NCBI RefSeq assembly: GCF_041260665.1
Contig: NZ_JBGCCT010000014.1
Coordinates: 186,001-250,000, forward strand
Length of the DNA: 64,000 nucleotides
Source: Catenulispora sp. GP43
Lineage (GTDB): Bacteria; Actinomycetota; Actinomycetes; Streptomycetales; Catenulisporaceae
Direction: 5' to 3'
The position numbers and the translations under genes are program-made. Positions 25,457 through 33,728 of this stretch are shown here, one piece after another (the stretch's first letter is position 1; each line of letters starts with the position of its first letter). Under the pieces are notes generated by a model, which saw only the letters and a program-made list of their open reading frames with translations, was not told the origin of the DNA and ran no database searches.

Positions 25457-28400
25457 GGGGTGCCCACCGGGGTCGGGACGACCGTTGATGTCGGGTTGGT
25501 CGCGCTACTCGACGAACTGGGCGCCGGAGTGGAGCTTGTCGGCGGAGGCGGAGGCGGAGGCGGTGGCGGCGGCGGGTCGATTGTCTCCTGGTAGGAGAAG
25601 ACCACGTACGTTGTGCTGGACACCGGACCGGTCACCGTGATGTTCACCGTCACCGTACACGGCTGGCTGAACCCGGTCTGGGCACTCACCGTGGTCCCGC
25701 TGGCGGTCAACGACGGACACGTGAACGGGTCCACCGTGTAGCCGTAGCCCCCGCCATAACCGCCGCTGAGCGTCGGCCCCTGGGACAGATCGAGATCGGA
25801 GCCAGCGGCCAGCGTGGCGGAGGCGGGATAGGTGACGGTCAGCGGCGCGAAATCAGCAGTCACATTCACCGGGACCTTGATGACCTGGTTCAGGGTGTCC
25901 GTGATCGTCACCTGTCCGCTGTCCGTGACCGGCGGACAGGTGAACTTCGCCGATCCCGAGGATCCGCCGGGCGGCGAGGACAGATCGCAGGGCGTGTCGA
26001 TGTTCCAGGAGACCTGGCCCGCGGCGCTGACCTGGATCGACGTCGTCGCCTTGAAGCCTGAGACAGCGTACTGATACGGGCCCAGGCCTCCGCTCACCTG
26101 GACGGACGCGGTGTACGGCGTGGTGCCGCCGACCTTGCCCTGCCAGTTATAAGCACCCTGCGTCGTGCCCTGCACACTCAACGGCTGCGCGATCGTGATG
26201 GACAGCGGTTGGACGGCGGTCGGCACATTGTCGGTCGCGTCGCTCATCGTCACCTGGAACGAATACGGCCCGGGCGCGACATTCGCCGACACGGTTCCGA
26301 AGACGACTCCGGAGGAATTCAGCGACAGGCCGTTCGGCAATCCGGTCGCCTGCCATTGGTATTTCCCGCTGCCGCCTGTGCCGGCGAGCGGCACCCCCGC
26401 GCCGTTGGCGCCGTAGGCGGTGCCGATGGCGGCCTCGGGCAAGGCGTTGAGGCTGCCGCCCAGGGAGAAGGCCAGGGGCGCGTCGACGCCGAAGTCGGCG
26501 CTCCAGGATGCGGTCTGCGAGGTCCCGGTGTCGGTCACGATGAAGGTGAGCTTCGTCGTCGCGACGGGACTGGTCCCGACCGGCCCCGAGGTCGTGGACA
26601 GCACACCGGTGTTGGAGTCCAGGCCCAAGCCGGGCGGCAGGACGTCCCCCGGCGCCAGCTTCCAGGAGTACGTGCCGGTCCCGCCGCTCGCGGTGAGGGT
26701 GTGGGCGTAGGTCTGACCGGTGAGCGCGTAGGGCAGCGACACCGTGGTGATCTGCAGCGCCGGCACCACCTGCATCGTCAGATTCTTGATGGCGATCAGC
26801 GGGGGCGCGCTGGCGTCCACGGCCTGCACGCTGAACGAGAACGTGCCGGTGAACAATGGTGTCCCGGTGAGCAGGCCGGTCGAGGACAGCTGCAGGCCCG
26901 GCGGCAGCGTGCCGGTCGGCTGCCAGGCGTACACCGGCGTGGGGGTCGTGCCCGGCAGTGTGCTGATCGGCTGTCCGCCGGCTGCTTGTAGCTGGATGCC
27001 AACCGGTGTCGGAGTCACGCCCGCCTTCACGCCCGCGCCCGTCACTCCCGCGGTCGCCGGCGCCACGCCGACCTGCTGCCCGACCTCGACCGGCGACAGG
27101 CTCGACGTCGTGATCGCGAAGCCCGTCACCACCCGGACGGAGAAGGACTGCGACACGGTCCGGGACGGACTGCCGGCGTCGGAGACGGAGACCGAGAACG
27201 TGAAGCTGCCGTTCTTCTGCGGCGTCCCGCTGAGCAGCCCGGTCGTCGAACCCAGAGTCAGTCCGGCGGGCAGTTGCGCGGGCGGCACGGACCAGGTGTA
27301 GGGCATCGTCCCGCCGGAGGCCTCCACCTGTTGCGAATACTGCGTGCCGGCGACGCCGTCCGGGAGTGTCAGCGTGGTCATCATCAGCGGGTTGGCGACG
27401 GCGATGGACAGGCGCTGGGTGGCGGACTGGCCGTTCGCGTCCGTGACCTGGACGGTGAAGGAGGACTTGCCGGCCGTGGTCGGGAATCCGCTGATGGTCC
27501 GGGCGGCCGGGTCCAGCGTCAGCCCGATCGGCAGGTCGCCCTGGCCCGGGACCAGCGACCACTTGTACGGTCCGGTGCCGCCGGTGGCGACGAGGTTCTG
27601 CGGGGCGTAGGTGACGTCCGCGGTCGCGTCCGGCAGCGTGGAGACGGCCACCGCCGGCACGCCGATGACGGTCAGCCTCAGCTGCGTGGCCGGAGGCGAC
27701 TGGCCGGGCGGGCCGGCGTCGGCGACGTGGACGACGATCGTGCTCGTCCCGGGCGCGGTCGGGGTGCCGCTGATGATCCCGGCCGCGGAGACGGTCAGAC
27801 CCGGCGGCAGCGAGGCCGGATCTGCCGACCAGGTGTAGGGCGCGGTGCCTCCCGATCCGTTGAGCGAGGCCGTATAAGCCTTGCCCTGCACCGCGTTCTG
27901 CAACGCCGTCGTGGTGACCCCGAGCTTGCCCACGACGGTGAGCGTCGTCTGGCTGCTGACCGGGGCGGACTTGCCGGCGCTCTTGGCCGTGATGGTCGCC
28001 GTGCCCGGGCCGACCGCGGTCACCACGCCGGTCGCCGGGTTGACCGTGGCGACGCGCGGGTCGGAGGAGGACCACACGAGATCGGCCGGCGCGGTGCCGC
28101 CGCCGGAGGCCTGGGCCCGGACGGACGCGCCGGCGACCAGCGGCGAGTCCAGGACGACGCTGAACGCCGGCGTCGTCGGGGTGCTGGATGCCGAGGACGA
28201 CGGCGAGGACGGTCCCGCCGCCGGTTTCGGCGGGCTCGACGCGGCCTTGGACACCGCCGCCGAGGCGTTGCCCGCCGCGTTCTTCGCCTGGGCCGCGGCC
28301 GACGCCGCCGCGCTCGACGCGGTCGCGGCGGAGTGCACCACCGGCCGCAGCACGGCGAACCAGAGCGCGAGCAGCACGCCGGCGACCGCGAGCGAGATCC

Positions 28401-29109
28401 CCAGGAACGGCAGCACCCACTCCGGCAGCGTCTGCTTCTCCAGCATCACGCCCTCGGCCTTGGCCGTGCCGTCCTGCTCGGAGCGCACCTCGGCCTCGAA
28501 GGGCAGGGTGCGGTTGGTCCCCTTGAAGAAGGTCTTGCGCGGGACGGCCCGCAGCCGGACGAACGTCGCGGTGCCCGGCGCCGCGGTGAACACCGCCGGA
28601 CGGATCCGGAAGCCCAGCTTGACCGCCGGGTCGAGGCCCTCGACGCGCAGGCGCTCCGACCGGTTGCCGCGGTTCTCCACGACCAGCTTGAACCGTGCCG
28701 AGCGGCGGCCGGAGGCGTCGGTGGGGACCAGCTTCGCCGCGAGGTCCCCGAAGGCGCCGACCTTGACGGTGCCCTCCTCGATCCGCGAGCCCTCGGGATC
28801 CTCGGTGGACATCGCGCGCACGCCGAACGCCACGTCGCCCGGCGCCAGGCCGGCCGACCGCGGCGGCCGGAAGCAGACGCGGACCTGCTCGGTGGCCCCC
28901 GGCAGGAGGTTGACTCGCGCCGGCTCCACCGAGGCCCACTCGGCGGACGGGCCGAGGACGTCGAGCAGGATCTGGTCGACCACCATGCCGGTGTTCTCCA
29001 GACGCAGGACGCACCCGGCCTCCTCGCCGGGCACGACCTCGACCACATCGACCGCTTCGGCCGTGTCGGCCGTATCGCTGCCGCCTTCGAAGACGACGGA
29101 GACTCCCAT
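25453..29109 (-). CDS. giant single-pass membrane protein with Ig-like repeats
   Basis: From the ATG at 29109 (ribosome site GGGAAGGGG) this is 1218 residues. The first 225 residues form two cytosolic MSP/Ig-like domains (VVEVVPGEEAGCVLRLENTG). A membrane helix lies near 230-255 (LPFLGISLAVAGVLLALWF). Then come an Ala-rich stalk, a BIg2-type domain (about 305-385) and about six putative-Ig (He_PIG) repeats with YxWSxxxxxLPxGLxL...GTPxxxG signatures, ending in a poly-Pro/Ser tail. It should project a long fibre from the cell surface. It heads an operon with the ferritin-like and DUF4255 genes, and starts opposite the LuxR regulator. Confidence 0.88.
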   Translation of the reverse strand: MGVSVVFEGGSDTADTAEAVDVVEVVPGEEAGCVLRLENTGMVVDQILLDVLGPSAEWASVEPARVNLLPGATEQVRVCFRPPRSAGLAPGDVAFGVRAMSTEDPEGSRIEEGTVKVGAFGDLAAKLVPTDASGRRSARFKLVVENRGNRSERLRVEGLDPAVKLGFRIRPAVFTAAPGTATFVRLRAVPRKTFFKGTNRTLPFEAEVRSEQDGTAKAEGVMLEKQTLPEWVLPFLGISLAVAGVLLALWFAVLRPVVHSAATASSAAASAAAQAKNAAGNASAAVSKAASSPPKPAAGPSSPSSSASSTPTTPAFSVVLDSPLVAGASVRAQASGGGTAPADLVWSSSDPRVATVNPATGVVTAVGPGTATITAKSAGKSAPVSSQTTLTVVGKLGVTTTALQNAVQGKAYTASLNGSGGTAPYTWSADPASLPPGLTVSAAGIISGTPTAPGTSTIVVHVADAGPPGQSPPATQLRLTVIGVPAVAVSTLPDATADVTYAPQNLVATGGTGPYKWSLVPGQGDLPIGLTLDPAARTISGFPTTAGKSSFTVQVTDANGQSATQRLSIAVANPLMMTTLTLPDGVAGTQYSQQVEASGGTMPYTWSVPPAQLPAGLTLGSTTGLLSGTPQKNGSFTFSVSVSDAGSPSRTVSQSFSVRVVTGFAITTSSLSPVEVGQQVGVAPATAGVTGAGVKAGVTPTPVGIQLQAAGGQPISTLPGTTPTPVYAWQPTGTLPPGLQLSSTGLLTGTPLFTGTFSFSVQAVDASAPPLIAIKNLTMQVVPALQITTVSLPYALTGQTYAHTLTASGGTGTYSWKLAPGDVLPPGLGLDSNTGVLSTTSGPVGTSPVATTKLTFIVTDTGTSQTASWSADFGVDAPLAFSLGGSLNALPEAAIGTAYGANGAGVPLAGTGGSGKYQWQATGLPNGLSLNSSGVVFGTVSANVAPGPYSFQVTMSDATDNVPTAVQPLSITIAQPLSVQGTTQGAYNWQGKVGGTTPYTASVQVSGGLGPYQYAVSGFKATTSIQVSAAGQVSWNIDTPCDLSSPPGGSSGSAKFTCPPVTDSGQVTITDTLNQVIKVPVNVTADFAPLTVTYPASATLAAGSDLDLSQGPTLSGGYGGGYGYTVDPFTCPSLTASGTTVSAQTGFSQPCTVTVNITVTGPVSSTTYVVFSYQETIDPPPPPPPPPPPPTSSTPAPSSSSSATNPTSTVVPTPVGTP

Positions 29110-29388
29110 CTGCCCGGCCCCTTCCCGTCCTGCTGTGCACCCCGTACCGCGTCTGCCGTCTCCCGGCCCAGCCTCGCAGCGCCCGCGGTCCGGCGCCTGC
29201 GCGAACGCGCAGGGAAAAGCGCAGTCGCGCGGTGCCGACTTTGCGCGCGCTGTCACACGATCTGTCACTTTCCACGTGGCTTTCTGCACGATTAGGAGGC
29301 TCCTAGGGGGTTCCCTAGGCGACAATTGCGCAACGGCGTGGTCATTTGGGAAGGGCGCAAATCGCCGTTTCGGACGCTGGAGGTCACC
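29110..29388. promoter_or_regulatory. divergent promoter region of the CIS accessory operon and LuxR regulator
   Basis: This 279-base gap separates the Ig-repeat protein start from the LuxR-type gene. Its notable content is a cluster of palindromes near 29294-29319 (separate entry). It should hold both promoters. Confidence 0.6.
29294..29319. promoter_or_regulatory. overlapping palindromes, likely regulator site
   Basis: AGGAG-G-CTCCT (29294-29304) overlaps a second inverted repeat, CCTAGGG-GGTT-CCCTAGG (29302-29319). The perfect 7-base arms and location between divergent genes suggest an operator, possibly for the adjacent LuxR-type protein. Confidence 0.5.
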
Positions 29389-30015
29389 ATGGAATCCCCG
29401 ATACCGGTGTCGATCCACGCTGACGACCCCATCACCAGGGCGGGCCTTGAGACGGCATTGCGCCACCGCGCCGAGTTCGAGCTCGTCGATCTGCGCTCGC
29501 CGATCCCGGCCCGGGTCGTCGTGTGCGCGCTCGACGCCCTCACGCCCAAGGCCCTGGAGCTGATCAGGGCCGTGCGATCGCGGGACGGTGCGCAGGCGGT
29601 GCTGGTCGTCAGCGCCCTGTCCGACGAGGAACTGCTGACCGTCGTCGAATCCGGCGCCTGCTCCGTGCTGTGGCGCTGGGAGGCGACGTCCTCGTGGCTG
29701 GCCACCACGGTGATCCGGGCCGCCGCCGGCGACGCCGCGCTGCCCTCGGATCTGCTGACCCGGCTGCTCAAGCAGGTGGGGCGGCTGCAACAGCACGTGC
29801 TGCGTCCGCAGGGCATGTCGCTGAGCGGGCTGTCCGAGCGCGAGTGCCGGGTGCTGCGCCTGGCCGCCGACGGCTTCGGCACCGACGAGATCGCGGCCGA
29901 GCTCGCGTATTCGCGGCGCACCGTGACCGGCGTCCTGCACGACGTCACAACGCGGTACCACTTGAGGAACCGGACGCACGCGGTCGCGTTCGCCATCCGC
30001 GAAGGGCTCATCTAG
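29389..30015 (+). CDS. LuxR-family regulator with degenerate receiver domain
   Basis: The 208-residue protein has the layout of a NarL/FixJ response regulator. The N-terminal half folds like a receiver (PVSIHADDPITRAGLETAL...), but where a phosphorylatable aspartate follows strand 3 it reads VVCALDALTP, so phosphorylation is doubtful. The C-terminal HTH is clear (LSERECRVLRLAADGFGTDEI). ATG 29389 has GGAGG at the right distance. By position it likely controls the CIS accessory operon opposite it. No histidine kinase is next to it. Confidence 0.85.
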   Translation: MESPIPVSIHADDPITRAGLETALRHRAEFELVDLRSPIPARVVVCALDALTPKALELIRAVRSRDGAQAVLVVSALSDEELLTVVESGACSVLWRWEATSSWLATTVIRAAAGDAALPSDLLTRLLKQVGRLQQHVLRPQGMSLSGLSERECRVLRLAADGFGTDEIAAELAYSRRTVTGVLHDVTTRYHLRNRTHAVAFAIREGLI

Positions 30016-30165
30016 AGCTCGTCCGGGCTCTCACAGAGTCCTGATGAATCTCATTTGAGCCGTCGTTTAGGCATTCCGCGCACAACGTCTCCGCGATAGG
30101 TCTTGGTCGCTGGCCTGAAGAGCGGGACACACGTCGCGCCCTGGCACCGGAGAGAGCGGGAAACC

Positions 30166-32544
30166 ATGTCGATCGCATGGGCGTCGCCGTGGCAGGTTTT
30201 CGAGACGCCGGCCCCGCCGGCCGGCCCGGACGAACTGTCGCCGGCCGGACCGGCCGCGGTGCGCGCCGGCGGCGAGCAGGACGCGCTGGGCCGGCTGCGC
30301 GCCGAGGCGCTGCGCCAGGCGATCGTGCGCGCGGTCGCCGAACTGCCCGCGGCCGGCCGGCGCCTGTTGGCCGCGATGGCCGTGCTGGACCGGGAGGCGC
30401 CGCTGCCGATCCTGGCCGCGGTCGCGGACGTGGCCGACCCGGCCGCCGCGCTCAACGACCTGATCGAGGCCGGATTCGTGTCGGGGCTGCCGCCCGGCCC
30501 CGCCGAGAGCGTCCGCATCGAGCCGCAGGCGCTGCGGGACGTCGTGTACTGGAACCTGCCCACCGGGCTGCGGCGCGAGATCCACCGTGCGGCCTCCGAC
30601 CGGGTGAGCGGCATCAACGGATACCGTCACCTGCTGCTCGGCGGCCGGCGGCCCGACCCGGCGCTGGCCGGGCGGCTGGAGGACGAGGCCGTCTGCTGCC
30701 GGGCCGCCGGGGACGCCGAACGCGCCGGCACCCTGCTGCTGTGGTCCGCGGACCTGTCGGTGAACCGGCGGGAGCGGGAACGCAGGCTGCTCACCGCGGC
30801 GTGGTGGGGCGGCGAGCACCTCGAAGCCGAGTGGGCGCAGGCCCTGAGCGAACGGCTCACGCCTCTGGAGCCCAGCGTCGAACGCAATCTGTTCCTCGGC
30901 CGGCGTGCGGCGAGCGAGGGCAGGTACGGGACCGCGCGATTACTCCTGGGCCAGGCCGGGCTGCTGGCCCGCGACCGTCCGGTCGCGGTGCGCGCCGCCG
31001 TCCACCTCGCGACGGCGGCGCTGGCCGCGCAGACCGGCGACCTCGCGGGTGAGGAACGGGTCGCGCTGTCCGTGTTGGCGGTGCCCGGGATCCCCGCGCA
31101 GTGCGGCGAGTGGTCGGTGTACTTCGCAGCGGACGCGTACGGCAGGATGCGCGGATCGGCCGACGCCGCGCTGCGGCGGTTGGAGGCGCTCGCGCCGGGG
31201 TGCGAATACGTTCCCGGGCCCGGGGGCTCGGCCCGGGACCGTCCCGAGCAGGCGCCGGACCATGAGGCGCCGGACCATGAGGCGCCGGACCATGAGGTGC
31301 CGGAACCCGGCGGCCGGCTCGCCGATCACCGCGGCCACGGGATCCTGTGCTGGGCCCGCGGCGCCTGGCTGGGGCTCAGCGGCCGTCCGGCCGAGGCGGT
31401 CGTCGAACTCCAGCGGGTCCTGCGCTCCCACGACGGCCCGGTCGAGCCGGTCCTGCCGGTGGTGTACGCCGATCTAGGCTACGCCTCGTTCCAGCTCGGC
31501 GACTGGCGCGCGGCCCGGTACGCGGCCGAGGAGGGGATCCAGGCGGCCGAGGAGCGGGGCGACCGAAGGGCCGCCATCCCCGCGGCCGCCCTGGCCGCGA
31601 GTATCAGCGCCCTGAAGGGGGAGTGGGCGACGGCCTCCGAGTGGCTGGACTTCGTCACCATGACGCAGTGGGCACCGGGGCCGCCGCACTACGCGGTGTT
31701 CCCGGCCCTGGCCGCGGCGATCCTGGCCCAGGCGCGCGACAAGCCGGGCGCCATGCTCACGGCCCTCGCGCCGCTGGCCGCCGAACCCGACCTGTTCGCG
31801 CTCTACCAGCTGTGGTGGCGCCCGCTCCACACCGAGGCGCTGATCGAGACCGGCCGCCTCGACGCGGCGCGTTCAGCCCTGGAGGCACTGCACGCCGCCT
31901 TCCCGCCGGCCGCGCCCGAGCCGGCGATGGCCGTCCGGCTCCGGGCCCGCCTCGCGGCGGCCGAGGGCGACCGGGCGACGGCGGCCGACCTGGTGCTGCG
32001 GGCCATCGAGCGGCCGGCCGGCGCCGTATCGCCGTTCACCCTGGCCCGCCTGGAACACGACCACGGCCGGCTCCTGCTCGCCGCCCGGCGCCGCAACGCG
32101 GCCATCAGATGGCTGATATCGGCGCAGAACCGCTACGCGGACATCGGCGCCCTGCCGTTCGCTGATCGGTGCCGGCGGCAGTTGACGGCGATCGGGGTCC
32201 AGCTCCCGGGCGGTGGTGGCGGCGGTGGCGGTGGCACCGGTGGTGGCGGTGACGGAACCGGTGGCGGAAGCGCCGGCGAGGATCAGGGCACGCAGATGTC
32301 GCTCCTCGTCCCCGCGGCGCTGACCGCGCAGGAGCACCGCATCGCGTGCCTGGCCGCCGACGGCATGACCAACCAGCAGATCGCGCGCACCCTGTTCGTG
32401 AGCGCGAAGACGGTCGAGTACCACCTCGGGAAGACCTTCGCCAAGCTCGGCATCACCTCGCGTCACCAGCTGCGCGGCGAGATCGGGGCCTTCGGCGACG
32501 GATCGGGGCTCGCCGCCGCACCGTCTGCCGCGGACAGTGCCTAG
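30166..32544 (+). CDS. LAL-type LuxR regulator lacking the ATPase P-loop
   Basis: The 792-residue protein resembles the C-terminal two-thirds of LAL (MalT-like) activators. It has a winged-helix-like region after the usual ATPase ([26 protein letters not shown]), a TPR-like middle, a Gly-rich linker (about 685-710) and a LuxR HTH ([21 protein letters not shown], then [13 protein letters not shown]). No Walker A motif is present. Codon 259 (30940-30942) is a TTA, so in streptomycete-like hosts translation could depend on the bldA tRNA. A 15-base repeat at 31251-31300 encodes APDHE three times. Confidence 0.85.
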   Translation: MSIAWASPWQVFETPAPPAGPDELSPAGPAAVRAGGEQDALGRLRAEALRQAIVRAVAELPAAGRRLLAAMAVLDREAPLPILAAVADVADPAAALNDLIEAGFVSGLPPGPAESVRIEPQALRDVVYWNLPTGLRREIHRAASDRVSGINGYRHLLLGGRRPDPALAGRLEDEAVCCRAAGDAERAGTLLLWSADLSVNRRERERRLLTAAWWGGEHLEAEWAQALSERLTPLEPSVERNLFLGRRAASEGRYGTARLLLGQAGLLARDRPVAVRAAVHLATAALAAQTGDLAGEERVALSVLAVPGIPAQCGEWSVYFAADAYGRMRGSADAALRRLEALAPGCEYVPGPGGSARDRPEQAPDHEAPDHEAPDHEVPEPGGRLADHRGHGILCWARGAWLGLSGRPAEAVVELQRVLRSHDGPVEPVLPVVYADLGYASFQLGDWRAARYAAEEGIQAAEERGDRRAAIPAAALAASISALKGEWATASEWLDFVTMTQWAPGPPHYAVFPALAAAILAQARDKPGAMLTALAPLAAEPDLFALYQLWWRPLHTEALIETGRLDAARSALEALHAAFPPAAPEPAMAVRLRARLAAAEGDRATAADLVLRAIERPAGAVSPFTLARLEHDHGRLLLAARRRNAAIRWLISAQNRYADIGALPFADRCRRQLTAIGVQLPGGGGGGGGGTGGGGDGTGGGSAGEDQGTQMSLLVPAALTAQEHRIACLAADGMTNQQIARTLFVSAKTVEYHLGKTFAKLGITSRHQLRGEIGAFGDGSGLAAAPSAADSA
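31251..31300 (+). repeat. 15-base tandem repeat in the LAL-like gene
   Basis: GGCGCCGGACCATGA is present about three times in perfect tandem and encodes APDHE units in a linker between TPR-like regions. Confidence 0.85.
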
Positions 32545-32554
32545 CGGATAGTGC

Positions 32555-32986
32555 CTAGTTCGTGAAGATGACGTTCTTGTTGGCGAACTCTGCCTTCAGC
32601 GCCGGCAGCCAGGCCGCCGACCTGACCTTCGAGACGTTGACGCACACCCACTGGGCCTGGCTCGACAGCTTGTTGGTGATCATGCCCGAGGCGGCCTGCT
32701 TCGACGGCGAGCTCGTCGGCGTGTAGATGTCGATGGTGGCGACCCGGTCGCTGGTGTCCTTGCGCTCGGTGGCCCACCAGGCGTCGATGCCGGTGGTCGG
32801 CGGGTCCAGAGTCCTGTTGGAGACCAGGACGTCGAAGGTGTCGCCCCCGCTGGCCCCGCGCCCGCCCTGGGCGCCCTGGAGCACCACCGCCTTGGACCCG
32901 GAGAACCGGGAGCTCTGGGCGATGAAGTTGGTCGCGTCCACCTCGTCGGTTGTCGGGTTGGCGGCCGCGATGATGACCTTGGTCAT
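32555..32986 (-). CDS. small protein resembling CdiA-type tRNase toxin domains
   Basis: The 143-residue protein has no signal or membrane segment. Its middle and end follow a pattern seen in CdiA C-terminal tRNA-nuclease domains: a strand with Asp-x-Tyr-x-Pro-Thr (IDIYTPTSS), a helix with a conserved Lys and Gln-Ala (MITNKLSSQAQ) and a hydrophobic strand (WVCVNVSKV), then a final helix and strand (KNVIFTN). This is a pattern resemblance only. ATG 32986 has an AGGAAGG site. It is convergent with the LAL-like gene. It could be a CIS cargo, an orphan toxin or unrelated. Confidence 0.6.
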   Translation of the reverse strand: MTKVIIAAANPTTDEVDATNFIAQSSRFSGSKAVVLQGAQGGRGASGGDTFDVLVSNRTLDPPTTGIDAWWATERKDTSDRVATIDIYTPTSSPSKQAASGMITNKLSSQAQWVCVNVSKVRSAAWLPALKAEFANKNVIFTN

Positions 32987-33085
32987 GACGGTGTGCCTTC
33001 CTGTCGGTGCGAATCCTTGCGTGATTCACCGTAGGAAGACTCAGTGGTGCATGCCTGCCTCACCTGGCAGAGCTTCAGGCAGCCG

Positions 33086-33223
33086 TCAGCGCGTCGATGG
33101 GTACCGCGCGACCGCCGGCGCGCCGAGCCAGGCGCCGCCGAGGCCGGCGAGCATGGTCAGCCAGACGGGAATGTCCTGCTTGCCGGAGAGGATGAGGCGG
33201 GCGAGGGCGGGCCGCCTGGTCAA
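33086..33223 (-). pseudogene. GlsB/YeaQ-like membrane protein fragment
   Basis: The 45-residue frame from TTG 33223 ends with ARLILSGKQDIPVWLTMLAG and LGGAWLG, similar to the second half of GlsB/YeaQ/YmgE small membrane proteins. The first membrane helix of that family is missing, so this looks like a 5'-truncated remnant. The TTG overlaps the upstream stop. A functional short protein cannot be excluded. Confidence 0.35.
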
Positions 33224-33576
33224 AGCTCCTGGAAGACGTCGTCGGCCAGCGCCCGCAGGCGTGCGGCCTTGGCGTCGAGGCGGGCGCCCTCGGCGCGCCA
33301 GCTTGCCAGGGCTCCGCGGCGCCACCAGTGTGGGCGGCGGTGCTTCCAGTCCTCGGTGGCGGCCTCCCAGCACAGGTCCTCCACCGCCAGGACCACCATC
33401 GACGGCGATTCGGTCAGGAAACGGCCGGCCACGTTGCTGCCCACCGACTCCAGGCGCAGGTTCCAGGCCGGCTTCCCGGGGTGCTGCGCGCGATGGCGCT
33501 GCTGGCCGTCCGCTGTCGGCTTCTGGGGCTGCGGTTTCGGTTCAGGTCGCGGAACCGGTTCGGGGTATCCGTTCAT
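33220..33576 (-). CDS. hypothetical protein, 118 aa
   Basis: A small cytosolic protein with a Pro-rich N-terminus (PEPVPRPEPKPQPQKP), a central segment with many Trp and Arg residues (WEAATEDWKHRRPHWWRR) and a C-terminal helix (LDAKAARLRALADDVFQEL). A GGAGGG ribosome site lies 8 bases before the ATG. No family is recognised. It is transcribed toward the toxin-like gene but separated from it by the GlsB-like remnant and about 100 bases. Confidence 0.6.
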   Translation of the reverse strand: MNGYPEPVPRPEPKPQPQKPTADGQQRHRAQHPGKPAWNLRLESVGSNVAGRFLTESPSMVVLAVEDLCWEAATEDWKHRRPHWWRRGALASWRAEGARLDAKAARLRALADDVFQEL

Positions 33577-33677
33577 GACGCCGACCCTCCGGTCCTTGTC
33601 CGATGACGCCTCCTGAACACCACGGTATGACGGCCTGGAGACGGTGGGGCAGAGGCGAAGGTCGTTTCCGCACTAGG

Positions 33678-33712
33678 CCATTGGGCCCGGTTGCGGCAAC
33701 CGGGCCCAATGG
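33678..33712 (-). terminator. strong hairpin terminator below the DUF6777 gene
   Basis: A perfect 16-base stem (33678-33693 with 33697-33712) with a 3-base loop lies 17 bases past the DUF6777 stop. There is no T run, as is common in actinomycete terminators. Confidence 0.75.
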
Positions 33713-33728
33713 CTTGACCTGCTCGCCT

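Noticed and set aside
26147-29275. A 1042-codon open frame on the minus strand overlapping the Ig-repeat gene
   Set aside because: It is the same strand in another frame, with Arg-rich composition and no domain; the Ig-repeat frame has clear repeats and membrane helix.
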